Assembly: GCF_040829825.1 (NCBI RefSeq)
Contig: NZ_JBFOLH010000009.1
DNA length: 64,000 nt
DNA from: Leadbetterella sp040829825
GTDB lineage: Bacteria; Bacteroidota; Bacteroidia; Cytophagales; Spirosomataceae
Reading direction: 5' to 3' (one strand)
Made by a program: the position numbers and the translations under genes. Within the stretch, counting starts at the first letter, position 1, and each line of letters begins with the position of its first letter. The notes under the pieces were generated by a model. The model searched no databases, was not told where the DNA came from, and saw only the letters and a program-made list of their open reading frames with translations. Below are positions 22,390 to 32,276 of this stretch, piece after piece.

Positions 22390-24495
22390 ATGAAAAATCA
22401 GAAAGAAGATCACTTCAACCAAAACCGGGTAGACAACAACGGCCGGGTAATGACCACCAATGACGGCGTACCGGTGTACGACAACAACAATACACTGAAA
22501 GCCGGCGAACGCGGGCCTTCGCTTCAGCAGGACCATATTTTCTTTGACAAGCTGATGCATTTTGACCGGGAGCGTATCCCGGAAAGAGTGGTACATGCCC
22601 GGGGCTCCGGCGCGCACGGCATATTCGAAGCCACGGCTGACCTGTCGGCATACACTACGGCGGCCTTCCTGAAAAAAGGCACCGTTACACCGGTATTCAC
22701 CCGGTTTTCTACCGTAGCGGGCTTTAAAGGCTCTACCGACCTGGCCCGGGATGTTCGCGGCTTTTCGGTGAAATTTTATACTGAAGAAGGCAATTATGAC
22801 CTGGTGGGCAACAACATCCCGGTGTTTTTCATCCAGGATGCTATGAATTTCCCTGACCTCGTACACGCCGTAAAACCCGAGCCCGATAGGGAAATGCCCC
22901 AGGCGGCATCGGCACACGATACTTTCTGGGATTTTATTTCATTGATGCCCGAAGCCGCGCACATGACCATGTGGGTGATGTCTGACCGGGCCATTCCGAG
23001 GAGCCTGAGAATGATGGAAGGTTTCGGTGTACATACCTTTAAATTGGTCAATGGGAAAGGGAAAGGCACTTTTGTGAAATTCCACTGGAAACCGCGCCTG
23101 GGAGTGCATTCGGTAGCCTGGAACGAAGCACAGAAGATCTCCGGCTTTGACTCCGATTTTCACCGCAAAGATCTGTGGGAAGCCATTGAAAGCGGTGATT
23201 TCCCCCAGTGGGACCTGGGCGTGCAGCTTATACCGGAAGAAGACGAAATGAAATTTTCGTTCGATATCCTCGACGCCACCAAGATCGTGCCCGAAGAGCT
23301 GGTGCCGGTACAAATCATCGGAACCATGACGCTGAACCGTAACCCGGATAACTTCTTTGCCGAAACCGAGCAGGCCGCCTTTGACCCGGGCAGGGTGGTG
23401 CCCGGCATTGATTTATCAGACGACCCGCTGCTGCAGGGCCGGATTTTCTCTTACATGGACACGCAGAATTACCGGCTGGGCGGTCCTAATTTCCACGAGC
23501 TGCCCATTAACCGCCCGGTAAACGGCAAGCACAACAACCAGAAAGACGGTTTTGCGCGTACGGATATCCCGAAAGGCGGCGTCAGCTATTTTCCGAACAG
23601 CAAAGCCGGCGGGTGCCCTTACCATGCCATGCTGAACGGTGAAACGGGCTTCCAGTCGCACCGCCAGCCTGTAAACGGGCAAAAAGTAAGGGCCCGCTCC
23701 GTTTCTTTTGCCGACCATTTCACCCAGGCCCGGCTGTTCTTTAACTCGCAAAGCCTGGAAGAGCAGGAGCACATCATCAGCGCGCTGAGTTTTGAGCTGT
23801 CAAAAGTAGGAAATGCTGACATCCGCAGGCGCGAGCTGGCCATACTGAACCAGATAGACCCGCGCCTGGCCCAAAAGGTCGGGGATAACCTGGGGCTGGT
23901 TCCGCCCCGGGAGCTGGATGCCCTCACGCTGAAATTTGCCCGGAATAACCACCCCGATTACCCCATCCCGGCGCCCAGGCCTGAAGTAGAAAAATCAGCG
24001 GCGCTGAGCATGAAGGTAAAACCGGGAGGAGGCACGATCCAAACCCGGAAAGTGGCCTTCCTGGTAGACGACGGCGTGAGCAAAGCGTCTGTTGACCTCC
24101 TGAAAAATCAGCTGGAGCAGGAGGGTGCCCGGGCCGTGCTGATCGCGTCACATGTGGGCAAAATAAAATACAGGGAAGGCGGAGAAACGGAGGTGGCCCA
24201 TTCGTACCTCACCGAAGCATCGGTATGCTACGACGCTTTTTATACGCCTGACGGTGACTCGGTGAAAAAGCTGGAGGCCAATCCCGATTACCTGCAGTTT
24301 ATCAACGAAGGCTACCGGCACTGCAAAGCGCTTGCATTTGCCAAAGGAGCCGAGATGCTGGCGCAAAAATCGTTTATTAAAAAAGATAAGGGAGTAATTT
24401 TTGAAAGTGCGGATGATCTCGTAAAAGACTTTACCGGCGCTATGAAGCAACACCGCATCTGGGAGAGGGAAAAGGCGAGGAAGGTACCTGCGTAA
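22390..24495 (+). CDS. katE: Large-subunit catalase (HPII type)
   Basis: 701 residues from ATG 22390 (MKNQKEDHFNQNRVDNNGRV). The catalytic His is H69 in RIPERVVHARGSGAHG, and the haem Tyr lies in RIFSYMDTQNYRLGGPNFHE. The long C-terminal flavodoxin-like domain (VAFLVDDGVSKASVDLLKNQ) is what marks clade-2, HPII-type enzymes. It breaks hydrogen peroxide into water and oxygen in the cytoplasm. An upstream in-frame Met at 22306 adds 28 residues unlike any catalase, so I prefer 22390. A dispersed repeat follows the stop. Confidence 0.96.
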   Translation: MKNQKEDHFNQNRVDNNGRVMTTNDGVPVYDNNNTLKAGERGPSLQQDHIFFDKLMHFDRERIPERVVHARGSGAHGIFEATADLSAYTTAAFLKKGTVTPVFTRFSTVAGFKGSTDLARDVRGFSVKFYTEEGNYDLVGNNIPVFFIQDAMNFPDLVHAVKPEPDREMPQAASAHDTFWDFISLMPEAAHMTMWVMSDRAIPRSLRMMEGFGVHTFKLVNGKGKGTFVKFHWKPRLGVHSVAWNEAQKISGFDSDFHRKDLWEAIESGDFPQWDLGVQLIPEEDEMKFSFDILDATKIVPEELVPVQIIGTMTLNRNPDNFFAETEQAAFDPGRVVPGIDLSDDPLLQGRIFSYMDTQNYRLGGPNFHELPINRPVNGKHNNQKDGFARTDIPKGGVSYFPNSKAGGCPYHAMLNGETGFQSHRQPVNGQKVRARSVSFADHFTQARLFFNSQSLEEQEHIISALSFELSKVGNADIRRRELAILNQIDPRLAQKVGDNLGLVPPRELDALTLKFARNNHPDYPIPAPRPEVEKSAALSMKVKPGGGTIQTRKVAFLVDDGVSKASVDLLKNQLEQEGARAVLIASHVGKIKYREGGETEVAHSYLTEASVCYDAFYTPDGDSVKKLEANPDYLQFINEGYRHCKALAFAKGAEMLAQKSFIKKDKGVIFESADDLVKDFTGAMKQHRIWEREKARKVPA

Positions 24496-24500
24496 GATAG

Positions 24501-24607
24501 TTGGTTCTAGACTTCGCGCTCGGTTCCCGACTACGCTCGAGCTGACAGGGGGCGGCTGCTACTTGTCACCTCGAGCGTAGTCGAGAACCGAGCGTAGTCG
24601 GGAACCA
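24501..24607. repeat. Dispersed palindromic repeat, 'cgagcgtagtcgagaaccgag' family, copy 1
   Basis: Left part ctcggttcccgactacgctc and right part gagcgtagtcgagaaccgag form long inverted arms around ctgacagg...ttgtcacc. A second copy is at 56882-56995. It lies between convergent genes and may end transcription in both directions. Confidence 0.75.
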
Positions 24608-24622
24608 GGTGAAGTTACTCCA

Positions 24623-25063
24623 TTAACCAACTTTCGCCTGCAGCTTTTTCAGCCTAGCTTCGTCTTTCGGAATGCTCTTTTCCAGCTTCCTGATCTTTTT
24701 CTCGGTTTGCTTCACGCGGGAATCTGCTTTCCGGGCCGATTTGGCTTTGGATTCCGCTTTTTTAGCACTTTTCTTCGCTTTTTTAGCCTTGCTTTTGTTA
24801 CCTGAATCATTGCTCAGCTTCTTGGCCATTTCAGCGTTTTTGTCCGCTGCCGAGAGGGCATCGGTCTGCTTTTTGTCGCGGGCAGCTTCCTGCTTGTCCT
24901 TGTCCTGGTACAGTTTGGAAAGCTTGTCCCGGTCTTCGGTCAGCTTCAACTGAAGCTTGGCGATTTCCTTTTCTTCTTTGGAAACGGGTGCCGGCTGCTG
25001 AGCCCAGGCTTTCACTGAAAAAAATGCCGTCAGAATCAGAACGGCCAATAAATTCCTTTTCAT
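24623..25063 (-). CDS. Exported Lys/Ala-rich coiled-coil protein
   Basis: 146 residues with a signal peptide (MKRNLLAVLILTAFFSVKAW). The mature part is almost wholly charged helix (LQLKLTEDRDKLSKLYQDKD, SKAKKAKKSAKKAESKAKSA), predicted as a long coiled coil with high positive charge. No family recognised. Such a periplasmic protein could bind anionic polymers or act as a spacer, but that is a guess. A -7 box TATCTTCG lies on the minus strand at 25087-25094. Confidence 0.72.
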   Translation of the reverse strand: MKRNLLAVLILTAFFSVKAWAQQPAPVSKEEKEIAKLQLKLTEDRDKLSKLYQDKDKQEAARDKKQTDALSAADKNAEMAKKLSNDSGNKSKAKKAKKSAKKAESKAKSARKADSRVKQTEKKIRKLEKSIPKDEARLKKLQAKVG

Positions 25064-25086
25064 ATTTCTGTATTTAAGTTGTGGTA

Positions 25087-25094
25087 CGAAGATA
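25087..25094 (-). promoter_or_regulatory. -7 box of the coiled-coil protein gene
   Basis: Minus strand TATCTTCG, a TAnnTTYG match, 23 bases before the ATG at 25063. Confidence 0.4.
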
Positions 25095-25171
25095 AAGATA
25101 TTTTCATATACCTTTTAAAATATATTCACGTTAATTTGAAGGAACTACTAAAAACTTAGTGATAAAATTCT

Positions 25172-26320
25172 ATGAAATCCTTCTTTTTCCTCATTTTATG
25201 TTTACCCCTGGGTCAGGCAATTGCTCAAAACCCGTTACAGATGTCGGCCGGCAAGCTCCGTAGCCTCGACCGCCTGAGCTATTCTGTCATCACCCGGCAC
25301 CTGATCTTTGAAAACCAGGAGACCGATACGCTCCGCAATAATGAGCAGGTGGTACGGAATGACCCGTTCACCGGGTCGTATTTCATGATGAAAGAACGGT
25401 CTTCCACTTCCCTGTACGCCGGAGATCAGCTGACGGTGCTGTACCCGAAAGACAGTACATACAAGACCGAAAAACCAAGAGGAAATCAATATATCCGGTC
25501 ATTAACCCAATACTGGGCAGGGCAGTTTGAAAAGTTCCTCTCCTATCCCGACCGGCTCAAGAACTTTCCGGATACGCTGATAGACGGAAAGGAGAGCTAT
25601 CACCTTCGTTATTCCCAGAAAAAAGACTCCCTGATCGGCGACTACCTCACCTATAACCGCCATGATATTTACATCGATAAGGCCAGCCTTTTGCCTGCAC
25701 AGATCATCAGTGATATGCAACTGATGTACAATGAGCTTCCCTCAAGGGTCACTTCGGTGTATTCTTATCAGAATTATGACTTAAACCCTGCTGATTTTCC
25801 TGCCCTTAGCTCCATACAGATACCCGGGCATTACCAGGATATGAATACCAAGCCCGTTACCGGGAAGCCGGTGCTTGTTCCGCTGAAGGCGGGCACCCCT
25901 GCACCTGACTTTGCGCTGAAGGCCATCAGCGGAGAAGAGCTCCGGCTCGATGACTTCCGGAATCGTGTAGTTCTTCTGAATTTCACTTCGGTGGTATGTC
26001 CTCATGCCTACAGCTCAATGGGAGGTCTGAGGCGGATCGAAGAAAAATTCAGGGATAAGAATCTGAAGATCATTAGCATCTACGACGATACATCCAGCCC
26101 GGAAGATAAGGTACGGCACATGCTCGAAACCTTCCGGATGGATTATGTCAGTGCCGTTCTTAACGGCGACAGCCTGGCTCAGAAATATCATTCTGAAGGA
26201 TACCCCAATTTTTATATTATTGATCCAAACGGCAAGATCGCCTATTATGCCGGCGGGTATTCTGCAGATATCGAAAAACAGCTCACTGAGCAATTGGAGG
26301 GGCTTCTCGGCAGACAGTAA
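25172..26320 (+). CDS. TlpA/redoxin-like periplasmic protein with a degenerate active site
   Basis: 382 residues with a signal peptide (MKSFFFLILCLPLGQAIAQN). Residues ~20-235 are an unnamed beta-rich domain (like those of Bacteroidota TlpA relatives). Residues ~240-380 are a thioredoxin fold: AGTPAPDFALKAISGEELRL, then VVLLNFTSVVCPHAYSS, and FYIIDPNGKIAYYAGGY. The usual C-x-x-C is replaced by V-C-P-H, leaving one cysteine, so a peroxiredoxin-like or non-disulfide role is more likely than classic thiol exchange. Single gene, convergent with the phosphatase. Confidence 0.83.
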   Translation: MKSFFFLILCLPLGQAIAQNPLQMSAGKLRSLDRLSYSVITRHLIFENQETDTLRNNEQVVRNDPFTGSYFMMKERSSTSLYAGDQLTVLYPKDSTYKTEKPRGNQYIRSLTQYWAGQFEKFLSYPDRLKNFPDTLIDGKESYHLRYSQKKDSLIGDYLTYNRHDIYIDKASLLPAQIISDMQLMYNELPSRVTSVYSYQNYDLNPADFPALSSIQIPGHYQDMNTKPVTGKPVLVPLKAGTPAPDFALKAISGEELRLDDFRNRVVLLNFTSVVCPHAYSSMGGLRRIEEKFRDKNLKIISIYDDTSSPEDKVRHMLETFRMDYVSAVLNGDSLAQKYHSEGYPNFYIIDPNGKIAYYAGGYSADIEKQLTEQLEGLLGRQ

Positions 26321-26370
26321 GCCTGGAGCAAACCGGCTTTACAAACCGGTGCGGAACCCGGCAAACAAAG

Positions 26371-26403
26371 GGTTCAGGGTGACATAGGCTGCCACCCTGA
26401 ACC
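26371..26403. terminator. Two-way hairpin between convergent genes
   Basis: GGTTCAGGGTG (26371-26381) and CACCCTGAACC (26393-26403) form an 11-bp perfect stem, 17 bases from the stop of the leftward phosphatase gene. No T-run; resembles other dispersed palindromes of this genome. Confidence 0.6.
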
Positions 26404-26420
26404 TGCATTTCCAGGAAGCT

Positions 26421-28031
26421 TTACCGGAACAGCTCCTCAATCACCGCACCCACATTCCCACTGGGCTCCAGAATGCTCAGGAGAGCGGCTAAAGTGGGCG
26501 CCGTATCTGCTACGCTGGTTTTGCGGTAAGTTTCACCGGGTTTGATCTTCCAGCCGAAGAACAAAAGCGGGATGTGCGTGTCATAGGCATAAGGGGTGCC
26601 GTGATTGGCCGCAATAGGCCCGGCGATCCATCCCGGCTCCGGTACGATCTGGATGTCTCCCGATCTTTTGGAGTGGTAAACATTCCGGTAAAGGTCAATC
26701 AGGCTGGCGTTTAAAGGTGCTTTACTGACGTTTTTCAGGTCAATTACCTCTTTCACTCCATCAAACGACAGCAGCACTTTGCGTATTGCTTTGAACAGCT
26801 CCGCTTCATCGATCTTCTTACTTTCTATACGGTCGGCATCCAGGTACAGCTGGAAGTTTTCTGAAGCTTTGAGCAGGTTTTCGTCACCGAAACGCTCCTT
26901 CAGCATACTTTTCAGCTGCGTATTCATGCTTACGTAATCGATACGGCCGGCGGGCAGGTGATGGCCGGTCCAGAACTCGGGCGTATCCATAACACCGTGA
27001 TCGGCTGAAATAAAGAAGAGGTAATTTCCTTTCCCCACGCTTTCATCGAGGCGGCCCAGGATCTCCGCTATGTCTTTGTCGAGGCGCAGGTAAACGTCCT
27101 GCACTTCTACCGAATTAGGCCCGAAGCCATGACCGGCATAATCGGGCGAAGAAAAGCTGATGGCCAGGAAATCGGTAGCCGGTCCTTTTCCCAGGTTTTC
27201 GTGCTTCAGGGCTTCCAGGGCCATCTCTTTGGTCAGGGTATTGCCGTGGGGCGTAAAGGCCAGCTGGCTGAAAGCGTCTCCGGGAGTACCGGCCAGGTCG
27301 TAAGGAAACGCCGACTTCTTCTCGTGGGTAAACTTCATTTCATAGGGTTGGTCATCGGCCGTGCTGGCCGTATACCGGTCTGCCGGCAGCAGGGTTTCCC
27401 ATTTTTTCAGCAGCAGCTCCGAGGGCCTTTTCCGGTTATTGTAGGCCTGTACCCAAGAGGGTAGCTCCTGCTGGTAGTAAGTACTGCTTACCCAGTTGCC
27501 CGTTTTGGTGTCGAACCAGTAAGCTGCATTGGCCGCGTGCCCCGCCGGCAGGATGGCGCCCCGGTCTTTGAGCGCAATGCCGATCACTTTTGACCGGAAC
27601 TGGGTGGTGACCCTCAGCTGGTCGGTGATGGTGCTCACCTGGAGATTCCGGGGCGACATTTTCCCGACAACAGGATTCGTGCTTCCTACGGTTTCCACGG
27701 TGCTGTCGCCCACGCAATATACCCGGCGGTTAGCGCGGGGGTCGTACCAGTCGTTTCCGATAATTCCGTGGATGGACGGCGACGAGCCGGTATAGACCGA
27801 TGCATGCCCGGCCGCCGTTACGGTAAGCGCATAGTGGTAATGATGGTTCCGGCAGTTGTACCCTTCCCGGAGCAGGCGTTTGAATCCGCCCTCTGAATAT
27901 TGATCGTAGTACCGGTAAAAATAATCGGCCCGCATCTGGTCAACAATTACTCCTACCACAAGCTTGGGGCGCTCCTGTGCCTGTGCTGTACCCACAGCCA
28001 GCAAAAGGGCCCATAAAATGGCTCTCATCAT
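26421..28031 (-). CDS. pafA: Alkaline phosphatase, PafA/NPP superfamily
   Basis: 536 residues with a signal peptide (MMRAILWALLLAVGTAQAQE). Metal site VGVIVDQMRAD (D31), nucleophile Thr T72 in LTVTAAGHASVYTG, and later ISADHGVMDTPEFW and ANHGTPYAYDTHIPLLFFG. This is the phosphate-insensitive PafA type that releases phosphate from monoesters in the periplasm. It follows the TonB receptor of the sigma/FecR set with an 83-base gap and may share its control. A second, PhoA-type phosphatase is at 40510. Confidence 0.9.
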   Translation of the reverse strand: MMRAILWALLLAVGTAQAQERPKLVVGVIVDQMRADYFYRYYDQYSEGGFKRLLREGYNCRNHHYHYALTVTAAGHASVYTGSSPSIHGIIGNDWYDPRANRRVYCVGDSTVETVGSTNPVVGKMSPRNLQVSTITDQLRVTTQFRSKVIGIALKDRGAILPAGHAANAAYWFDTKTGNWVSSTYYQQELPSWVQAYNNRKRPSELLLKKWETLLPADRYTASTADDQPYEMKFTHEKKSAFPYDLAGTPGDAFSQLAFTPHGNTLTKEMALEALKHENLGKGPATDFLAISFSSPDYAGHGFGPNSVEVQDVYLRLDKDIAEILGRLDESVGKGNYLFFISADHGVMDTPEFWTGHHLPAGRIDYVSMNTQLKSMLKERFGDENLLKASENFQLYLDADRIESKKIDEAELFKAIRKVLLSFDGVKEVIDLKNVSKAPLNASLIDLYRNVYHSKRSGDIQIVPEPGWIAGPIAANHGTPYAYDTHIPLLFFGWKIKPGETYRKTSVADTAPTLAALLSILEPSGNVGAVIEELFR

Positions 28032-28114
28032 AAAAATAAGGTTTAAGAAAAACCGTCAGGCCGGCCTGCACGGGCTCCGCAACCCGGCAATGCCGACCGA
28101 CAGGTTTTTATATA

Positions 28115-31003
28115 TCAGAAGGAGAAAGTAAGTGAGCTCCAGAAGCTTCGGGGAAGAATGATCCGCCCGATCTGCAGGGAGCCTTTTTCAAAATTGCCGT
28201 TGGCCAGGAACTGATCTCCACGAATGTTCCCTTCTGTCAGACCCCGGCTGTTGCCCAGGTTATCTCCCCATACGCGTAATCCCAGGTTCTTAAGAATATG
28301 GATGTCTAACCCGGCTGAAATTTCATTATACCCGTTCAGGCGGTATACGTTACTGGGAGACGTCCACCGTTTACCAATCTGGCGGTAGCCTACAAAAAGG
28401 TCAAATATCTTATACGTATAGGCCATAGAGAGTTCTGCCATATAGTTCGGAATCCGCTCTGCCCGGTTACCGGTCCAGATATACGGCTTACCGGCCAGGT
28501 CATCGCGGGCGTTATCCGGAGCAATCACCCCATAATCGGTAAACTTGCTATCCTGGATGGTAGTAGTAAGCCGGAAATCCAGGTTTTTAACCGGGCTGTA
28601 AATGGCTTCGATCTCTGCGCTGATATTCCGGCTGGAAGCAAAAGTAGGAACGCTGAGGAAGCTACCCGTCTTATTCGGAATAGACATGGAGTACGAGATA
28701 TTGTTCAGACTGGCATAAATCAGGGAGCTGAACAGAGAGAATTTCTCCAGGTTGGCTTTATAACCGGCTTCCGCCATAAATATATGCCGGTCTTTAAAGC
28801 TTGACGGATCAAAATTAAAGGCCGAATAATTGGCAATATTGATGGCACTATAGGTACGGGTAGCCCGGGCAAAAAGAGCATTCTCCCGGTTGATCTTATA
28901 GTTCACACCGGCTGAAGCGCTCATATATGTATTCTTTTCATCGTAGGCGGTAGTATTGGTGAAGGGGGCCGTGTTCTTCAGGCGGTCTCCTTTTACTCTG
29001 AAATTATCCACCCTTACGCCCAGGTCCAGCGTCAGGTTACCGAAGTTGATCTCATCGGCCAAACTGGCTGATTTGATAGCGGTGAGCCCGTCCACATAAT
29101 TGGAAATATTTACCCCTGAGAAGCCGTTGCCTGCATTATTGGCAATCCGTAAAATACGGGGCTGGTTCTTAATTTCGGTATAGAAAGTCCCTGCCAGCGT
29201 ATAAGCATGCGAATTATAGAGGTGCAAACCCAGGCCAAACGAGATAAAGTGTTTTCCCAATTGTTTTGTCACGTCAAAATTATCCGCCAGTTGCCAGTCT
29301 TTGGTATCTGAACCTATGAGTGACTGTCCTGTATAAAAACCCGAGGGGTTTACCAGTTGCTGCCCGTCAAGATAATAATAGCTTACTGCAGGGTTATACG
29401 CCGTAGCTGCCGTAACCACTGATCCTGTAAACCCTCCTTTTGCTTTCTGGTACCGTATGCTGTTTTTAATATTCCACTCTCCGTCTGTCGTATGTTTTAT
29501 CTCTGCTCCTGCAGAAAACAGGTTCATTCTGACTCCGTCAGCAAAATCATAGTTCCTGACACTGCCATCGGGGCTGGTAAGGGTAAATTTCGTATCCCTG
29601 GGAACCAGTATTTCTTTCAGCAGGTCAAAATCAGGTAAGGCAAGGCCTTGTCCGCTGCCGTCGTAGGCATAATACGAAGGAACCAGCCAGGTTGTCTTAT
29701 CGTTCAGGTATTTACCGTACAACCGAATGTGCGACTTGTTCTTGTATAAGTATGTCAGGTTAGCTTTGAGCTGACCGCCTTCATTGGCCCTGAACGAAGG
29801 GGGCCGGGCACCGTCATCTACCCGGTAAAAGCCGCCTATATTGTATCTCAGCTTTTCACTCAGCGGACCACCCAGGTTCAGGTCAAAACGGTTGGCATTC
29901 TGCGTTAATCCTCTTGTATACTTGGCTTTGCCCGAGAATTTATCTCCGCCGGTCTGCGACAGGATATTGATCAGGGCTCCGGGCGTATTGGCCATAATGA
30001 TGGCGGCGTTTCCACCCCGAACCGCTTCTACGGTCTTCACCGTCAGATCTACTTTGTAATACTGGTCTGCTGAGGGGTTGGTGCTGTAGCCCGTAGGCAG
30101 AACAGGCAGGCCGTCTTCCATTACACCCAGGAAAACATAACCTCCACCACTGGCAAGCCCTCTCACCCGTACACTTCCCGGGCCGTCACCACCACTACTT
30201 TCTACTGAAAGGCCGGGCACAGCTTTCAGCATATCGGTGCTGTTCAGCGGGGGTCTTTGCTCCAGCTGCTTGGAGCTCACCGTAGTAATGGCTACGCTCG
30301 ACTCGATCTTCTTCTTGGCTGAACCGCTGGAAGTAACAATCAGCTGATCAAGCTGCAGGTTATCTTCCTGCAGGGAAACATTCACCGAAACATCGCTACC
30401 GTTAACAGCTACTTCTCTTTTGATTTCTTTGTATCCTACACTTGTAAAAGTTAAGGTATAATTACCGTTGGGTACGTTAGGGAAGCTGAAGCTGCCGTCG
30501 TTACCCACCATCAGGCTCTTCTTCATATAGCTAAGGGTAACGGTAGTTCCTACCAGCGCTTCACCCCGGTTATCGGTCACCTTACCGCTCACCGTATATT
30601 GCTGAAGCGCCACCCTGGTCTGCCGGATATCTATGGTATTGAGATCTCTTTTCAGCACAATGTACTTTCCGGCCACCTCGTAACGTAAATTCAGGGGAAA
30701 CAAAACCTCGCTCAGGATGCTTCCCAGCGTTTCATTTTCAGCATGAAACGTTATTTTTTCATCTGCCGGCACCTGGTGAGACATGAAGCTGAATCTCACA
30801 TCAGCCTGTTTTTCAATCTTGTGCAGCAGTTGCTTAAGCTCAATATTGGCCGCCTCAACCGTAAGGCGTTTTTCCAGCATTTCCTGTCCTTTGCTTTCAC
30901 CGGCCATGGTCAAACCAAATGACACCAAAAGAATAAATAAAGGAGGGAAAGTAATTTTCATAATAGTCAGGGCGACTTTGACGAATTGTCGATTTTTTTC
31001 CAT
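28115..31003 (-). CDS. TonB-dependent receptor with STN signalling domain
   Basis: 962 residues. After the signal peptide, an STN domain (ANIELKQLLHKIEKQADVRF ... RYEVAGKYIVLKR, ~50-115), a carboxypeptidase-regulatory-like domain (YTVSGKVTDNRGEALVGTTV), a plug (NSTDMLKAVPGLSVESSGGD, VRVRGLASGGGY) and a 22-strand barrel ending LPRSFWSSLTFSF. There is no SusD partner, so it is an iron-chelate or cofactor-type receptor rather than a glycan one. The STN domain should signal to the FecR protein encoded 146 bases upstream. Ligand unknown. Confidence 0.93.
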   Translation of the reverse strand: MEKNRQFVKVALTIMKITFPPLFILLVSFGLTMAGESKGQEMLEKRLTVEAANIELKQLLHKIEKQADVRFSFMSHQVPADEKITFHAENETLGSILSEVLFPLNLRYEVAGKYIVLKRDLNTIDIRQTRVALQQYTVSGKVTDNRGEALVGTTVTLSYMKKSLMVGNDGSFSFPNVPNGNYTLTFTSVGYKEIKREVAVNGSDVSVNVSLQEDNLQLDQLIVTSSGSAKKKIESSVAITTVSSKQLEQRPPLNSTDMLKAVPGLSVESSGGDGPGSVRVRGLASGGGYVFLGVMEDGLPVLPTGYSTNPSADQYYKVDLTVKTVEAVRGGNAAIIMANTPGALINILSQTGGDKFSGKAKYTRGLTQNANRFDLNLGGPLSEKLRYNIGGFYRVDDGARPPSFRANEGGQLKANLTYLYKNKSHIRLYGKYLNDKTTWLVPSYYAYDGSGQGLALPDFDLLKEILVPRDTKFTLTSPDGSVRNYDFADGVRMNLFSAGAEIKHTTDGEWNIKNSIRYQKAKGGFTGSVVTAATAYNPAVSYYYLDGQQLVNPSGFYTGQSLIGSDTKDWQLADNFDVTKQLGKHFISFGLGLHLYNSHAYTLAGTFYTEIKNQPRILRIANNAGNGFSGVNISNYVDGLTAIKSASLADEINFGNLTLDLGVRVDNFRVKGDRLKNTAPFTNTTAYDEKNTYMSASAGVNYKINRENALFARATRTYSAINIANYSAFNFDPSSFKDRHIFMAEAGYKANLEKFSLFSSLIYASLNNISYSMSIPNKTGSFLSVPTFASSRNISAEIEAIYSPVKNLDFRLTTTIQDSKFTDYGVIAPDNARDDLAGKPYIWTGNRAERIPNYMAELSMAYTYKIFDLFVGYRQIGKRWTSPSNVYRLNGYNEISAGLDIHILKNLGLRVWGDNLGNSRGLTEGNIRGDQFLANGNFEKGSLQIGRIILPRSFWSSLTFSF

Positions 31004-31149
31004 AGTTTTGACTGAGTTTTGTTAAAAATTAGGGTTGACATGCTCGCCCTTGCCTTCTTTGCAGAGACAGGATCAAGGGCACTTCTTAAGCCGGTTATGT
31101 TGCAGCATATCCGGCTTTTTAATTGACGGTTCTGATCATAGGCAAATAA

Positions 31150-32199
31150 TTAAAATTTACATCCTTTTCCTTCAATAAGTATTTTGGCGTCAGAAAGCCG
31201 GTATTCTGCATTAAATGTCCTGCAGATCACATCCAGCTTTTCAAACAGCTGATCGTCTTCGAGGCTTACGGTCAGCCGGCACTGGCTGAACGTATCGGGG
31301 TCATAAATGATCTCGATGTTGTACGCGTCAGCCAGCCGGTCAAAAACCTCAGTGGCAGGGGTATTGTCAAAGCTCAGCGTAGCCGGCCGGGCAGACGGGT
31401 TCACAATCAGCGGTTCTGCTACCAGCGCCCGGGTGAGACTGGCCTCTTTTTTTGAAAATACAGCCATCTGGTTCGGCTTAAGCACCATGGTGGCCGACTG
31501 CCGCTTATCGGCATCTTTCAGGCGTTCATAATTTTCCTGGGATATCACCTCTACCCTGCCCGTTTTTACGGAAACGCTCACTTCCCGCTCATTGGAAGAT
31601 ACGGTAAAGCTGGTACCGAGCACCCGGGTGACCAGTCCGTTAGCAATCACCAGGAAGGGCTTCTCCGGGTTTCTGGCCACATCAAAAAAGGCCTCTCCCT
31701 CCAGGACGACCCTGCGGTCTGACCGGTTAAAGGTCTCCCCGTAATGAATACTGCTTCCCGGCGACAATTGCACCTGTGTACCGTCTTCTAACGCCACCGT
31801 CCGGGTTTGCTGAGAATCATTGCTTTGCACAATTTCAACGGCAAGCAGCGAAACGTTCGGGCCAAAAGGCGATTTTGTATACCAATAATACCCAAACAAA
31901 CCTGCCAATATCGTCACAGATGCCGCCACTTTAAAGACGGTCAGGATACTGATCCGGGCTTTCCGCGGCTGAACAGACCGCCATATTTTTTCTTCCAGCT
32001 CTTTATCTGCCGGTATCGCCTGCGCATCCTTCAGGTCCCGGATAAGCTGCCGGGCCTCCAGCATATTCTTTTGCATACCCGGAGATGCGGCAAAATGCTT
32101 TTGCCACTGATCATACTCTGCCGAAGGCACCTCCAGGGCCCATTTTCGGAAAGAGTCGTCTTCCAGGAAGTCAGACAGGTGATATTTCGAGGGATCCAT
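31150..32199 (-). CDS. FecR-type anti-sigma factor
   Basis: 349 residues. A cytoplasmic N-terminus (SFRKWALEVPSAEYDQWQKH) is followed by one membrane span (~100-122, FKVAASVTILAGLFGYYWY), the FecR domain (VALEDGTQVQLSPGSSIHYG, LEGEAFFDVARNPEKPF) and a C-terminal DUF4974 secretin-like domain (LSFDNTPATEVFDRLADAYN). It relays receptor occupancy to the sigma factor encoded just upstream. The spacing between the two is 77 bases. Confidence 0.94.
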   Translation of the reverse strand: MDPSKYHLSDFLEDDSFRKWALEVPSAEYDQWQKHFAASPGMQKNMLEARQLIRDLKDAQAIPADKELEEKIWRSVQPRKARISILTVFKVAASVTILAGLFGYYWYTKSPFGPNVSLLAVEIVQSNDSQQTRTVALEDGTQVQLSPGSSIHYGETFNRSDRRVVLEGEAFFDVARNPEKPFLVIANGLVTRVLGTSFTVSSNEREVSVSVKTGRVEVISQENYERLKDADKRQSATMVLKPNQMAVFSKKEASLTRALVAEPLIVNPSARPATLSFDNTPATEVFDRLADAYNIEIIYDPDTFSQCRLTVSLEDDQLFEKLDVICRTFNAEYRLSDAKILIEGKGCKF

Positions 32200-32276
32200 T
32201 CTTTACAACGGTTTATTAGTAAATGGAGAAATACTCTCCTTTTAATCCATTTTTTTAGAGAAATTTTACAATGAAT

